Shown: positions 16,375-24,757 of the stretch, one piece after another
Layout of the letters: every line of letters begins with the position of its first letter
How positions within the stretch are numbered: position 1 is the stretch's first letter
DNA from: JAVVHH01 sp965199665
GTDB taxonomy: Bacteria > Pseudomonadota > Alphaproteobacteria > Acetobacterales > Acetobacteraceae
Direction: 5' to 3'
DNA length: 64,000 nt
Assembly (NCBI GenBank): GCA_965199665.1
Contig: OZ241208.1
Span: forward strand, 1,488,001 to 1,552,000
The notes under the pieces: generated by a model
The model's input: the letters and a program-made list of their open reading frames with translations, nothing else
Databases searched by the model: none
What the model was told of the DNA's origin: nothing
Program-made: the position numbers and the translations under genes

Positions 16375-18579
16375 GTGGCGACTTACAGTTGGAACTCGAC
16401 GAGCGGTGCGTTCGGCTTTGCACCGAACTGGGGGCTGGCCGGCCTGCCGGGCGCGAGCGACATTGCGTTGTTCGGGCCCTCCAGCGCGACCTACACGATC
16501 GGCGGGATCGGCACGGTCGCCAGCCTGCAATTCCTCGCAGGCGGGTCGTGGGCGCTTTCCGGGGGCGTTTCCACCGGAAACGCGGTGGATCTCGGCACCC
16601 TCACCGTCCTGAGTGGCGGTACGCTGACGCTGACCTCCGGCGTGTTCGCCATCGGGGGCGCGAACGGTGCCGACGGAACGCTGCTGATCAATGCGGGCGG
16701 AACGGTCCGCTCCACGGTCGCGGCGCAGACCTCGGGCAACCTCGTCACGATCGGCGGCTCCGGCGGGTCCACCGGTGCGGTCACCGTCTCGGGCGCCGGT
16801 GCATTGCTCGATGGCGGGCTGAACCCGGGCGGCATCGGCAATATCGGCGCCGGCATGCTCACCGTGGCCAATGGCGGCACGGCGAGCTTCGCGTCCACCA
16901 ACTCGGCGATCGCGGCGGCCCTCACCGCGGGGCGGGCGACCGGTTCCAGCGCGAGCATCGCCGTCACCGGCGCGGGCTCGACGCTGATGGCGAGCGGCTA
17001 CACCTACCTCGGGCGGGCCGGCACGGCGACGCTGACCGTCAGCGCCGGCGGCACGTTCACGGGCGGCAGCGCGGCCACCGGAACGGTCGCTGGATACTCG
17101 ATCACCATCGGTGACGGCTCCCCTGGCACGGATTCCACCGGCACCCCGATCGCCAAGCCCGATTTCGGCGGCAGCGCGACCGCGACCGTGACCGGCAGTG
17201 GCAGCCTCCTACGCAGCCTCAACCAGATCCGGATTGGCTATCGCGGTACGACGGGGTCGCTGGTCGTCGATAACGGCGCAACCGCGCGCGCCGACACCAA
17301 CTTCGTCATCGGCGGCGGCACCGACCGGGCAGGCGCGGCCGGCACGCTGATCGTCCGGAACGGCGCAACCGCGATGGCGGGAGGCCGGCATACCATCACC
17401 CTGGCCGGCGTGGTGTTCGGCGCCGATGCCGGGACCAGCGGCAGCGGCACGGTGAGCGGCGCCGGGTCGGTGCTGGATGCTAATGGCGACCGGTTGACCA
17501 TCGGCGGTAGCGGGACCGGATCATTATCGATCACGGGCGGCGGCCGGGCGTCGTCGGGATCGGCGGGATACAGCGACGTTGAGGCAGCGCTCTCCGTGGC
17601 GAGCGGGCTCGGCTCGAGCGGCACTTTGGCGATCATGGGGGCAGGCTCCGACCTCACCGTCACCGGCAATGCGGTGATCGGCGGCAACCAGCGAGGCGCC
17701 GGGCTGACGGTGGGCGGTTCGGGCACCGTCAGCGTCACCGGCGGCGGCAGCCTTCGCATCTCCGGCGTTACGACCATCCAGGCCGGCAGCAGCCTCACCG
17801 TCGACGGCGCGAGCACGTTGTCCGCGGGGGCGATCACCATCAACGGCGGCGCCGCATCTCTAGCCCAGCTCTCGGCTGCCACCGCCGTCACCTTCGGTAT
17901 CGGGGGCAAGCTGTCGGTCGGCGCGATGAGCGGCAGCAACATCGTCAACAGCTTCGCGTTTGGCGACACGATCGACTTGGTGGGCCAGACCGATGTCCGT
18001 CTCAGCGGCAACGTCGTCACCACGGCTGGCGGCACGCTGACTCTGGCTGGCGCGGCCGCGGGCCTACGGCTGACCGATGACGGCAGTGGCGGCACGCTGG
18101 TCTCGCTCAATGCCAAGACAATCGGCGTGTATCGCTTCTTCGACAGCCTCTACGGCACGCATTTCTACACCGCGAGCGAGTCCGAAGCGCAGCAGGTCGC
18201 GGCCGCGCGGCCCGACATGGTCGCCGAGGGCGTGGGCGGCATCGGCCTGCAGGCGCTCGCGGGATCGGCGGGCGACCCGAACGCCGTGGCGGTCTTCCGC
18301 TTCTTCGACACTGTGTATGGCACGCATTTCTTCACCGCCTCCGCCGCCGAGCGCGACACGGTGATCGCCACCCGGAGCGACCTGCAATACGAGAGCAGCA
18401 GCATCTTCTACGAGCATGCCACTGAGCAGCCCGGCGACACGCCGGTTTACCGCTTCTTCGACAATGTGCGCGGCACCCATTTCTACACGGACGACGCGGC
18501 GGAGCGCGCCAACATCATGGCCAATCGCACCGACCTGGTCGCGGAAGGGATCGGCTTCTACGAGCCCAAACAGAACTGA
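16375..18579 (+). CDS. Beta-helix adhesin-like protein with three C-terminal DUF5648 repeats
   Basis: The protein is 734 residues starting with GTG. There is no signal peptide (MATYSWNSTSGAFGFAPNWG). Residues 1 to about 580 are repetitive Gly/Thr/Ser-rich beta-strand units (VSGAGALLDG, LTVSAGGTFTGG, VTGSGSLLRSLNQIRIGY) of the kind that fold as a right-handed beta-helix in autotransporters and similar adhesins, yet no autotransporter barrel follows. The last 150 residues are three repeats of 50-55 residues starting near 585, 640 and 691 (VYRFFDSLYGTHFYTASESE, VFRFFDTVYGTHFFTASAAE, VYRFFDNVRGTHFYTDDAAE), matching DUF5648, found in secreted bacterial proteins and of unknown role. Export is probably by a C-terminal signal, as for the DUF11 protein. 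Confidence 0.78.
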   Translation: MATYSWNSTSGAFGFAPNWGLAGLPGASDIALFGPSSATYTIGGIGTVASLQFLAGGSWALSGGVSTGNAVDLGTLTVLSGGTLTLTSGVFAIGGANGADGTLLINAGGTVRSTVAAQTSGNLVTIGGSGGSTGAVTVSGAGALLDGGLNPGGIGNIGAGMLTVANGGTASFASTNSAIAAALTAGRATGSSASIAVTGAGSTLMASGYTYLGRAGTATLTVSAGGTFTGGSAATGTVAGYSITIGDGSPGTDSTGTPIAKPDFGGSATATVTGSGSLLRSLNQIRIGYRGTTGSLVVDNGATARADTNFVIGGGTDRAGAAGTLIVRNGATAMAGGRHTITLAGVVFGADAGTSGSGTVSGAGSVLDANGDRLTIGGSGTGSLSITGGGRASSGSAGYSDVEAALSVASGLGSSGTLAIMGAGSDLTVTGNAVIGGNQRGAGLTVGGSGTVSVTGGGSLRISGVTTIQAGSSLTVDGASTLSAGAITINGGAASLAQLSAATAVTFGIGGKLSVGAMSGSNIVNSFAFGDTIDLVGQTDVRLSGNVVTTAGGTLTLAGAAAGLRLTDDGSGGTLVSLNAKTIGVYRFFDSLYGTHFYTASESEAQQVAAARPDMVAEGVGGIGLQALAGSAGDPNAVAVFRFFDTVYGTHFFTASAAERDTVIATRSDLQYESSSIFYEHATEQPGDTPVYRFFDNVRGTHFYTDDAAERANIMANRTDLVAEGIGFYEPKQN

Positions 18580-18641
18580 CTCCGCCGGCCCGGCGTTCCG
18601 GCACTGTAAGCCGGACAAAAAGGGCCGGCGCGGGAGGCAGC

Positions 18642-19694
18642 ATGGGCGGGATCAGGAGCGGCGCGATGGCGGCAGTGGTTGTCGCCGGCTGGAGCGCGAC
18701 CGGCATGGCACAGCCGTCGATCGTCACCGAAGAAGCGACCGTGGCCTCGCCGCAACAGGGTGCGTCCATCTACGTCCGCAACAAGCACCCGAGCGGGATG
18801 GCGGCCTTCGCGCCCGAGCGTACCCTGCTCTTCGTTCATGGCGCGACCTACCCGGCCAGCACGGCGTTCGACCTGCCGCTCGGCGGAATGTCGTGGATGG
18901 ACTACCTCGCCCAGCGCGGCTTCGACGTCTACCTGATGGATCTGCCGGGCTATGGACGGTCCAGCCGCCCGCCCTCCATGGACAAGCCGGCGGCGCAAGG
19001 CCAGCCGGTGGAGACGACGGCCGATGCGGTGGCTGATTACGCCGCGGTCGCCGACTGGATCCTGGCGCGCCGCGGTCTGCGCAAGCTCGACGTCATGGGC
19101 TGGTCGTGGGGCACCACCATTGCGGGCGGATTCGCGGCCGCGCATCCGGACCGGGTCAACCGGCTCGTGCTCTACGCCCCGGTGTGGGTCCCGCTACCCG
19201 GCGCGCCGCCGCCGCCGCCGGCCCCGACTCTCGGGGCGTATCGCCTGGTCACCGCGGAGGCGGCCAAGCAGCGCTGGCTGAACGGCGTCCCGCCGGACAA
19301 GGCGGCCGCGCTGATCCCGGATGGCTGGTTCGACCAATGGCAGCGCGCCACCTGGGCGACCGATCCCACGGCGGCCGCATCCGGCAGCCTCCGCGCGCCC
19401 AACGGCGTCAGTCTCGACTTTCAGCGGTACTGGTCGGCAGGCAAGCCCACCTACGACCCGGCGGCGATCACGGCTCCCACGCTGCTGATCCAGGCCGAGT
19501 GGGACCAGGACACGCCGCCGCAACGCTCGATCGGTCTGTTCCCGGCGCTGACCCATGCCGCCTCGAAGGCTTACGTGCTGATCGGCGAGGGAACGCATTC
19601 GGTGATGATGGAGCGGAACCGGCTACAGCTATTCGGTGCGGTCCAGGCCTTCTTGGAGGCCTCGGACGAAGTTGTCGCGGAACCGGCGAAATAG
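18642..19694 (+). CDS. Secreted alpha/beta hydrolase
   Basis: The protein is 350 residues. An N-terminal hydrophobic stretch (AAVVVAGWSATGMAQ) looks like a signal peptide. The fold's landmarks are all present: TLLFVHGATYPAS (oxyanion HG), LDVMGWSWGTTIAGG (GxSxG with the nucleophilic Ser), LIQAEWDQDTPP (acid Asp) and GEGTHSVMMERN (His). It should hydrolyse an ester, amide or lactone in the periplasm; the substrate is unknown. The start follows GGGAGGCAGC. It converges on the P1 peptidase gene with a three-base gap. Confidence 0.88.
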   Translation: MGGIRSGAMAAVVVAGWSATGMAQPSIVTEEATVASPQQGASIYVRNKHPSGMAAFAPERTLLFVHGATYPASTAFDLPLGGMSWMDYLAQRGFDVYLMDLPGYGRSSRPPSMDKPAAQGQPVETTADAVADYAAVADWILARRGLRKLDVMGWSWGTTIAGGFAAAHPDRVNRLVLYAPVWVPLPGAPPPPPAPTLGAYRLVTAEAAKQRWLNGVPPDKAAALIPDGWFDQWQRATWATDPTAAASGSLRAPNGVSLDFQRYWSAGKPTYDPAAITAPTLLIQAEWDQDTPPQRSIGLFPALTHAASKAYVLIGEGTHSVMMERNRLQLFGAVQAFLEASDEVVAEPAK

Positions 19695-19697
19695 GGC

Positions 19698-20762
19698 CTA
19701 GCCGGGCAGCCCAAGCTCTGTGGCACTGGGCAGGCCCGGCAGGCCGGTCGCGGCGAGGATCGCATTGACGATCGCGGCTTCCGTCACGCGGGCGGCCATC
19801 AGCCCGAGGGCGAGCATGTTGCCGGGCCGGCCGCTGGCGCCGGTGGCGAGCGCGAACATCGTGTCGCCGTCCCACATCGTATGCACCGGGTCGATGGCGC
19901 GGGCGAAGCCGTCATGCGATTGCGCGGCCAGCTTGCGGCACTGCGCCTTGGTCAGCACCGCATCGGTCGCGACGACGCCGATGGTGGTGGCCATGCCGGC
20001 CTGCAGCGCGGCCGGCACTTCGCCGCCGAGGATGGCATCGGTCGCGCCGAGGCCGCTCCTGCCATCGGCCGCGCGGGCACCGGCCAGCACCGCGCGCGTG
20101 GCGGGATCGAGCACGTCGCCCACCGCATTGACGGCGACGAGCGCGCCGACGGTAACCTGGCCGATGCGGGCGGAGGCGGTGCCGATGCCGCCCTTCATCG
20201 CGCGATCCATGCCGAAGAGTTTGCCCACCGTCGCGCCCGTGCCCGCGCCGACCGTGCCCTGGGCCGGTGCGTCGGCCCGGGCCGCCTCGCAGGCGGCGTA
20301 GCCGGCGGCGGCGTCGGGGCGGATGGCCGGGTCGCCGACGCCGAGGTCGAACAGGACGGCAGCCGGCACGATGGGTACCAGGGCCCGCCCGGCCTTGTAG
20401 CCGATGCCGTGCTCCTCGAGGTAGCGCATCACCCCGGTTGCCGCGTCGAGCCCGTAGGCGCTGCCGCCGGAGAGCAGGACGGCATGCACCTTCTCGACCA
20501 GATTGCTGGGATCGAGCAGGTCGGTCTCGCGGGTGCCGGGCGCCGCGCCGCGCACGTCGACCCCACCGGTTGCGCCGTTTCGAGCCAGGACGACGGAGCA
20601 GCCGGTCGGCCGGCGGCCATCGGTGAAATGCCCGACGTCGAGGCCCGGCACGTCGGTGATCGCGCCGCCCATGCGCCGCTTCCCGGCGTCGGCGGCACGG
20701 GCGGGGGGAAGGAGGGTCGCGGCGGCCATGGCGGTCAGGGCGGTCCGTCGAGACGCGGTCAT
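19698..20762 (-). CDS. P1 family (S58, DmpA/NylC-type) self-processing peptidase
   Basis: The protein is 354 residues. The N-terminus MTASRRTALTAMAAATLLPP contains a twin-arginine-like SRRT and a hydrophobic stretch, suggesting Tat export. GAITDVPGLDVGHFTD is the family's opening, KVHAVLLSGGSAYGLDAATG a hallmark, and HDGFARAIDPVHTMWDGD the C-terminal one. These enzymes cut themselves into two chains, freeing a Ser or Thr nucleophile, and hydrolyse N-terminal amino acids or short amides. The presumed cleavage site is MATTIGVVATDA, with Thr259 or Thr260 as nucleophile; an Ala precedes it where relatives I recall carry Asn. It lies downstream of the molybdenum hydroxylase gene on the same strand. 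Confidence 0.87.
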   Translation of the reverse strand: MTASRRTALTAMAAATLLPPARAADAGKRRMGGAITDVPGLDVGHFTDGRRPTGCSVVLARNGATGGVDVRGAAPGTRETDLLDPSNLVEKVHAVLLSGGSAYGLDAATGVMRYLEEHGIGYKAGRALVPIVPAAVLFDLGVGDPAIRPDAAAGYAACEAARADAPAQGTVGAGTGATVGKLFGMDRAMKGGIGTASARIGQVTVGALVAVNAVGDVLDPATRAVLAGARAADGRSGLGATDAILGGEVPAALQAGMATTIGVVATDAVLTKAQCRKLAAQSHDGFARAIDPVHTMWDGDTMFALATGASGRPGNMLALGLMAARVTEAAIVNAILAATGLPGLPSATELGLPG

Positions 20763-20826
20763 GGTCGCAGCCGCTGTCCTTGCGCCATCCGCCCCGAGCG
20801 GGAGCGGACGGCGCGAGGCGGAGGCG

Positions 20827-23130
20827 TCAGGCGGCGTGCTGCAAGGCCTGCCACACGCGCTCCGGCGTGGCGGGCATGTCGATGTTGTTCGCGCCGGCGC
20901 TGCGCAGCGCGTCCACGATCGCGTTGATCATGGCCGGCGGGCTGCCGACGGCGCCGGCCTCGCCCGCGCCCTTGACCCCGAGCGGGTTGCTCTTGCAGGG
21001 CACCTCGATCAGGTCGACCTCGATGTCCGGCAGGTCGGAGGCGCGCGGCAGGGTGTAGTCCATCAGGCTGCCGGACAGCAGCTGGCCCGAGCCCTGGTCG
21101 TAAACGGTGTGCTCCATCACCGCCTGACCCACGCCCTGGGCCACGCCGCCATGCACCTGGCCGCGCACGATCATCGGGTTCACCGCCTTGCCGACGTCGT
21201 CGCACACGATGTAGCGGGCCGTTGTGATCGACCCGGTGTCCGGATCGACTTCGACCTCGGCCATGTGGCAGCCGTTCGGGAAGGTATGCAGCTCGATCTT
21301 GGCGATCTCCGCCGCGTCGAGTTGGGTGGCGCCGTCGCGTCCACGCTGATGGGCGGCGAGGGCAAGGATGTCCATGCCACGGTCGGTGCCGGTGATGGAG
21401 AAGCGCCCGGCCTCGAACACGATGTCGGCCACGGCGGCCTCCAGCGCTTCGGCGGCCGCCTGCTTGCCCTTGTCGATGACACTCGCCGCGGTCACCAGGA
21501 TGGCTTGGCCTTCCGAGTACAGCGAGCGCGCGCCGCCGGTGCCGCCGCCGGTCGGGATGGTGTCGGTGTCGCCCTGGCGGATGCGGATCTTGTCGGGGTC
21601 GATGCCGAGCTGGTCCTCCATGAGCTGGACATAAGCCGTCTCATGGCCCTGGCCGGTGCTCTGCGTGCCGACATAGACGTCCACGAAGCCGTCATCGGCG
21701 AAGCGGATCTCGGCGCGCTCTGTGTCGGCGCCACCGGTCGCCTCGAGGTAATAGGCCATGCCGATGCCGCGCTTCTTGCCGCGCCGCTCGCTCTCGGCGC
21801 GGCGGGCGGGGAAGCCGGCCCAATCGACCTTGTCCATCGCGTGATCCAGGATGCGGTGGAAGTCGCCGCTGTCGTAGACCTGGTTCATCGCGGAGGTGAA
21901 CGGCATCGCCGAGGGCGGGACCATGTTGCGCTTGCGGATCTCGATGCGATCGATGCCGAGATCGTAGGCCGCCGTGTCGATCAGCCGCTCGACGAGGTAG
22001 TTGCTTTCCGGCCGGCCGGCACCGCGATAGGCGTCCACCGGGCTGGTGTTGGTGAACACGCCGATGACGTTGGCGTAGGCCGACTGGAAGCCATACACGC
22101 TGGCCAGCACCTTAGTGCCGGCGCCGGTCGGGATGAACGGTGCGTAGGTGCTGAGGTAAGCGCCCATGTTGGCGACGTTGCGAGTGCGGATGGCGAGGAA
22201 CTTGCCATCCTTGTCCACCGCGATTTCGCCGAGGGTGATGTTGTCGCGGCCGTGCGTGTCGCACAGGAAGGCTTCCGACCGCTCGGAGGTCCACTTGACG
22301 GGGCGGCCGAGCTTGCGGGCGGCGTAGCAGGTCAGCGCGTGTTCGGCATACAGGAACAGCTTCATGCCGAAGCCGCCGCCGACATCGGGCGTCACGACGC
22401 GGAACTTGTCGGCGCCGACTTTGAACACGGCGGTGCCGAGCAGGCTCTTGATGCCCCAGCCGCCCTGCGTGTTGGTGTGCAGCGTCCAACGCTCGCCGTC
22501 GTAATCGGCCAGGGCGGCGCGGGCCTCCATGGAATTGACCACGATGCGGTTGTTGACCACGGTCAGCTTGGCGATATGGGCCGCCTGCGCGAACAGCTCG
22601 TCGGTCTTGGCCTTGTTACCGGCTTCCCAATCGAAGGCGACGTTGTTCTTGACGTCGTTCCACACCTGGGCGGAGCCCGGGTCGGTGGCGGCGCCCAGGT
22701 CGGTGCAGCTCGGCAGCGTGTCGTAGCCGATGTCGATCAGCTCGGCGGCGTCGCGCGCCTGCTGCTGCGTTTCGGCGACAATGAAGGCCACGGGGTCGCC
22801 GACGTGGCGGACGGCACCGTCGGCCAGCACCGGGTGCGGCGGATCGGCGCGATCGCTACCGTCACGGTTCTTCAGCGGGATGCCGCAGGGCAGGGGGCCA
22901 ATGCCATCGGCGTTCAGCTCGGCGGCGGTGTAGACGCCCAGCACGCCCGGCGCGGCGCGTGCGGCGGCGAGGTCCATATGCGTAATGGTCGCCGCGGCGT
23001 GCGGCGAGCGTAGGACGATGCCGACGGCGGTGTCCGCCAGGGCGATGTCGTCAGTGTATTGGCCGTTACCGAGAAGCAGCCGGGGGTCTTCGACCCGGCG
23101 AACCGGTTGGGCAATTCCGAACTTGGCCAT
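20827..23130 (-). CDS. Xanthine dehydrogenase-family molybdopterin-binding large subunit (CoxL/aldehyde oxidase type)
   Basis: The protein is 767 residues, full length for a large subunit. It begins FGIAQPVRRVEDPRLLLGNG, as in CO dehydrogenase-like enzymes, and has VTPDVGGGFGMKLFLYAEH (molybdopterin region), AYRGAGRPESNYLVERLID (near residue 366) and GTQSTGQGHETAYVQ. AYRGAGR, not AYxCSFR, places it with form II CoxL-like or aldehyde-oxidising enzymes rather than with true CO dehydrogenase. It needs FAD (CoxM) and iron-sulfur (CoxS) subunits, neither of which is adjacent. The start at 23130 follows GAGGAGA. A longer frame to 23241 adds no family sequence. The small Gly-rich gene lies 115 bases upstream on the same strand. 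Confidence 0.92.
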   Translation of the reverse strand: MAKFGIAQPVRRVEDPRLLLGNGQYTDDIALADTAVGIVLRSPHAAATITHMDLAAARAAPGVLGVYTAAELNADGIGPLPCGIPLKNRDGSDRADPPHPVLADGAVRHVGDPVAFIVAETQQQARDAAELIDIGYDTLPSCTDLGAATDPGSAQVWNDVKNNVAFDWEAGNKAKTDELFAQAAHIAKLTVVNNRIVVNSMEARAALADYDGERWTLHTNTQGGWGIKSLLGTAVFKVGADKFRVVTPDVGGGFGMKLFLYAEHALTCYAARKLGRPVKWTSERSEAFLCDTHGRDNITLGEIAVDKDGKFLAIRTRNVANMGAYLSTYAPFIPTGAGTKVLASVYGFQSAYANVIGVFTNTSPVDAYRGAGRPESNYLVERLIDTAAYDLGIDRIEIRKRNMVPPSAMPFTSAMNQVYDSGDFHRILDHAMDKVDWAGFPARRAESERRGKKRGIGMAYYLEATGGADTERAEIRFADDGFVDVYVGTQSTGQGHETAYVQLMEDQLGIDPDKIRIRQGDTDTIPTGGGTGGARSLYSEGQAILVTAASVIDKGKQAAAEALEAAVADIVFEAGRFSITGTDRGMDILALAAHQRGRDGATQLDAAEIAKIELHTFPNGCHMAEVEVDPDTGSITTARYIVCDDVGKAVNPMIVRGQVHGGVAQGVGQAVMEHTVYDQGSGQLLSGSLMDYTLPRASDLPDIEVDLIEVPCKSNPLGVKGAGEAGAVGSPPAMINAIVDALRSAGANNIDMPATPERVWQALQHAA

Positions 23131-23245
23131 GGGCGTTCTCCTCAGCGGCGAGCTGAATATTTGCCCGCATGATGGAGTGGCAAGGGCGCGCTGGCTAGAG
23201 AGATCGGGCCGGGGGGGCGTTCGGGTGCCCCGCCGGCCCACGCCA

Positions 23246-23581
23246 TCAGCGCCCGGGTGCGCCCGTGCCGCCCGGCGCGCCGCTCAGCCCGGCGCCGCTC
23301 GCCCCCGAGGGCGCTACGCTGGAGCCCGGCACGCCGCCGCCCAAAGTCCCGTTGGTGGTGCCGGCCGCGCCGACGGAGCCGGCATCCGGACCCGTGACGC
23401 CGGGGCTGGCGCGATCGCCCAGCGCGGTGCCCGCGCCGACGGTGCCACCGGTGCCGCCCGCGCCCACACCGGCGCCGACTGCGCCGCCCGCCGCGCTGGT
23501 GCCCTGGGCCTGCGCCCCCGCGATCCCGATCGCGCCGGCCAGCAAGGCCGCGGCAGCGAAGGTGGCGAATTTCTCGATCAT
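23246..23581 (-). CDS. Small secreted Gly/Ala-rich protein of unknown function
   Basis: The protein is 111 residues. MIEKFATFAAAALLAGAIGI followed by AGAQAQ is a clear Sec signal peptide. The mature part is almost wholly Gly, Ala, Thr, Ser and Pro (GGAVGAGVGAGGTGGTVGAG) with no Cys and few charged residues, so it is probably disordered. Low-complexity sequence in GC-rich DNA can arise by chance, but the signal peptide and CAGGAG ribosome site 8 bases before the ATG support a real gene. No function can be given. Confidence 0.65.
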   Translation of the reverse strand: MIEKFATFAAAALLAGAIGIAGAQAQGTSAAGGAVGAGVGAGGTGGTVGAGTALGDRASPGVTGPDAGSVGAAGTTNGTLGGGVPGSSVAPSGASGAGLSGAPGGTGAPGR

Positions 23582-23788
23582 GGCTTTGGTCTCCTGAAGG
23601 CCGGCTGACAGGCTGAGTCGCGGCGCTAGTGACCAAGCGGCCGCGGAGCCGTCGGGTTCGGTCGGTCACCGAAAGCTGACGCCCGCACCCGGCCCGGCCG
23701 CGTGCGGGAAGCGACTTGCATCAGCCGTCCGCCTGGTGCGGATTAGGGCCGGGCCGCGGCAGCGGCCGGGTCGACGTTGGGGGGCAGC
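23582..23788. promoter_or_regulatory. Divergent intergenic region upstream of the HMG-CoA lyase gene
   Basis: These 207 bases separate the small Gly-rich protein gene (minus) and the HMG-CoA lyase gene (plus), so two promoters are expected. A GC-rich hairpin (cccgca ... tgcggg near 23680-23710) is visible. No sigma-70 boxes or known operator could be named. Confidence 0.4.
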
Positions 23789-24703
23789 ATGGGCGAACGG
23801 GTGTTGATCTGCGAAGTGGGGCCGCGCGACGGGCTGCAGATGGCCAAGACGCGGATGCCGACGGACATCAAGATCGGCTGGATCGGCGCCCTGGCGGAGG
23901 CCGGATTGCCGGAAATCGAGGTGGGCAGCTTCGTGCCGCCCAGCGTCATTCCCGCCATGGCCGATACCGGCGACGTGGTGCGTGCCGTCCGCGACCTGCC
24001 CTGCGTGATCGTGGCGCTGGCGCCCAACCTCAAGGGAGCGCAACGGGCCGCGGAGGCGGGCGCGCGGCGGATCACGATCCCGGTCAGCGTCAGCGAAGGG
24101 CATAGCCGCGCCAACACCAACCGGACCACGGACGAGGCGGTGGCCGAAGTCGCCCGCATCGTCACGTGGGCGCAGGTGCAAGGCGGCGTGGAGGTGGAGG
24201 CCGTGTGCGCCACCGCCTTTGGCTGCTCCATCGACGGCGTCGTGCCGACCCGGCGCGTGGTGGAGGTCGCGGCGGCGCTGGCCGAGGCCGGGGCCGACCT
24301 AATCGCGCTGGCCGACACGGTGGGCTACGCGCATCCGGCGCAGATCCGCGAGGTCGTCCGCGCCGTGCGCCCCGCCACCGGCGGCAAGCTCGAGGGGCTG
24401 CACCTGCACGACACGATGGGCTTGGGGCTCGCCAACGCACTGGCTGGGCTGGAGGAAGGCATCCGCTCGTTCGACGCGTCATTGGCCGGGCTGGGCGGCT
24501 GCCCGTATGCGCCGGGCGCCTCCGGCAACATCGTGACCGAGGACCTGGTGTTCATGCTGGAAAGCATGGGGTTCGCGACCGGGATCGACCTGGAGCGGCT
24601 GGTCGCGTCCCGGTGCTATCTGCAGGAAGGCCTGCCGGACGAGCCGCGCCATGGCGGGGTGGCCCGCGCCGGCCTGCCGCGCACCTTCAAGGCGGCTGCC
24701 TGA
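23789..24703 (+). CDS. Hydroxymethylglutaryl-CoA lyase family protein
   Basis: The protein is 304 residues. ICEVGPRDGLQM is the N-terminal metal/substrate motif, EVGSFVPPSVIPAMADTGDV the next strand, EGLHLHDTMGLGLANALAG holds the His-x-His metal ligands, and GLGGCPYAPGASGNIVTEDL carries the catalytic Cys loop. The enzyme cleaves HMG-CoA to acetoacetate and acetyl-CoA in leucine breakdown. No other leucine-pathway gene is adjacent, and related lyases act on other 3-hydroxy-3-methyl acyl-CoAs. The ATG at 23789 follows GGGGGG; a TTG 12 bases upstream is less likely. Confidence 0.9.
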   Translation: MGERVLICEVGPRDGLQMAKTRMPTDIKIGWIGALAEAGLPEIEVGSFVPPSVIPAMADTGDVVRAVRDLPCVIVALAPNLKGAQRAAEAGARRITIPVSVSEGHSRANTNRTTDEAVAEVARIVTWAQVQGGVEVEAVCATAFGCSIDGVVPTRRVVEVAAALAEAGADLIALADTVGYAHPAQIREVVRAVRPATGGKLEGLHLHDTMGLGLANALAGLEEGIRSFDASLAGLGGCPYAPGASGNIVTEDLVFMLESMGFATGIDLERLVASRCYLQEGLPDEPRHGGVARAGLPRTFKAAA

Positions 24704-24757
24704 CGCGGATGCCGAGCCCGCGACGCGTTCCCGCTGGCGGTAGCAGGTGAAGCTGGC

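Noticed and set aside
20503..23013. An 836-codon plus-strand frame over the peptidase and molybdenum hydroxylase genes
   Set aside because: It is the antisense of a full-length molybdenum hydroxylase; residues are Val/Gly/His-rich and show no domain.
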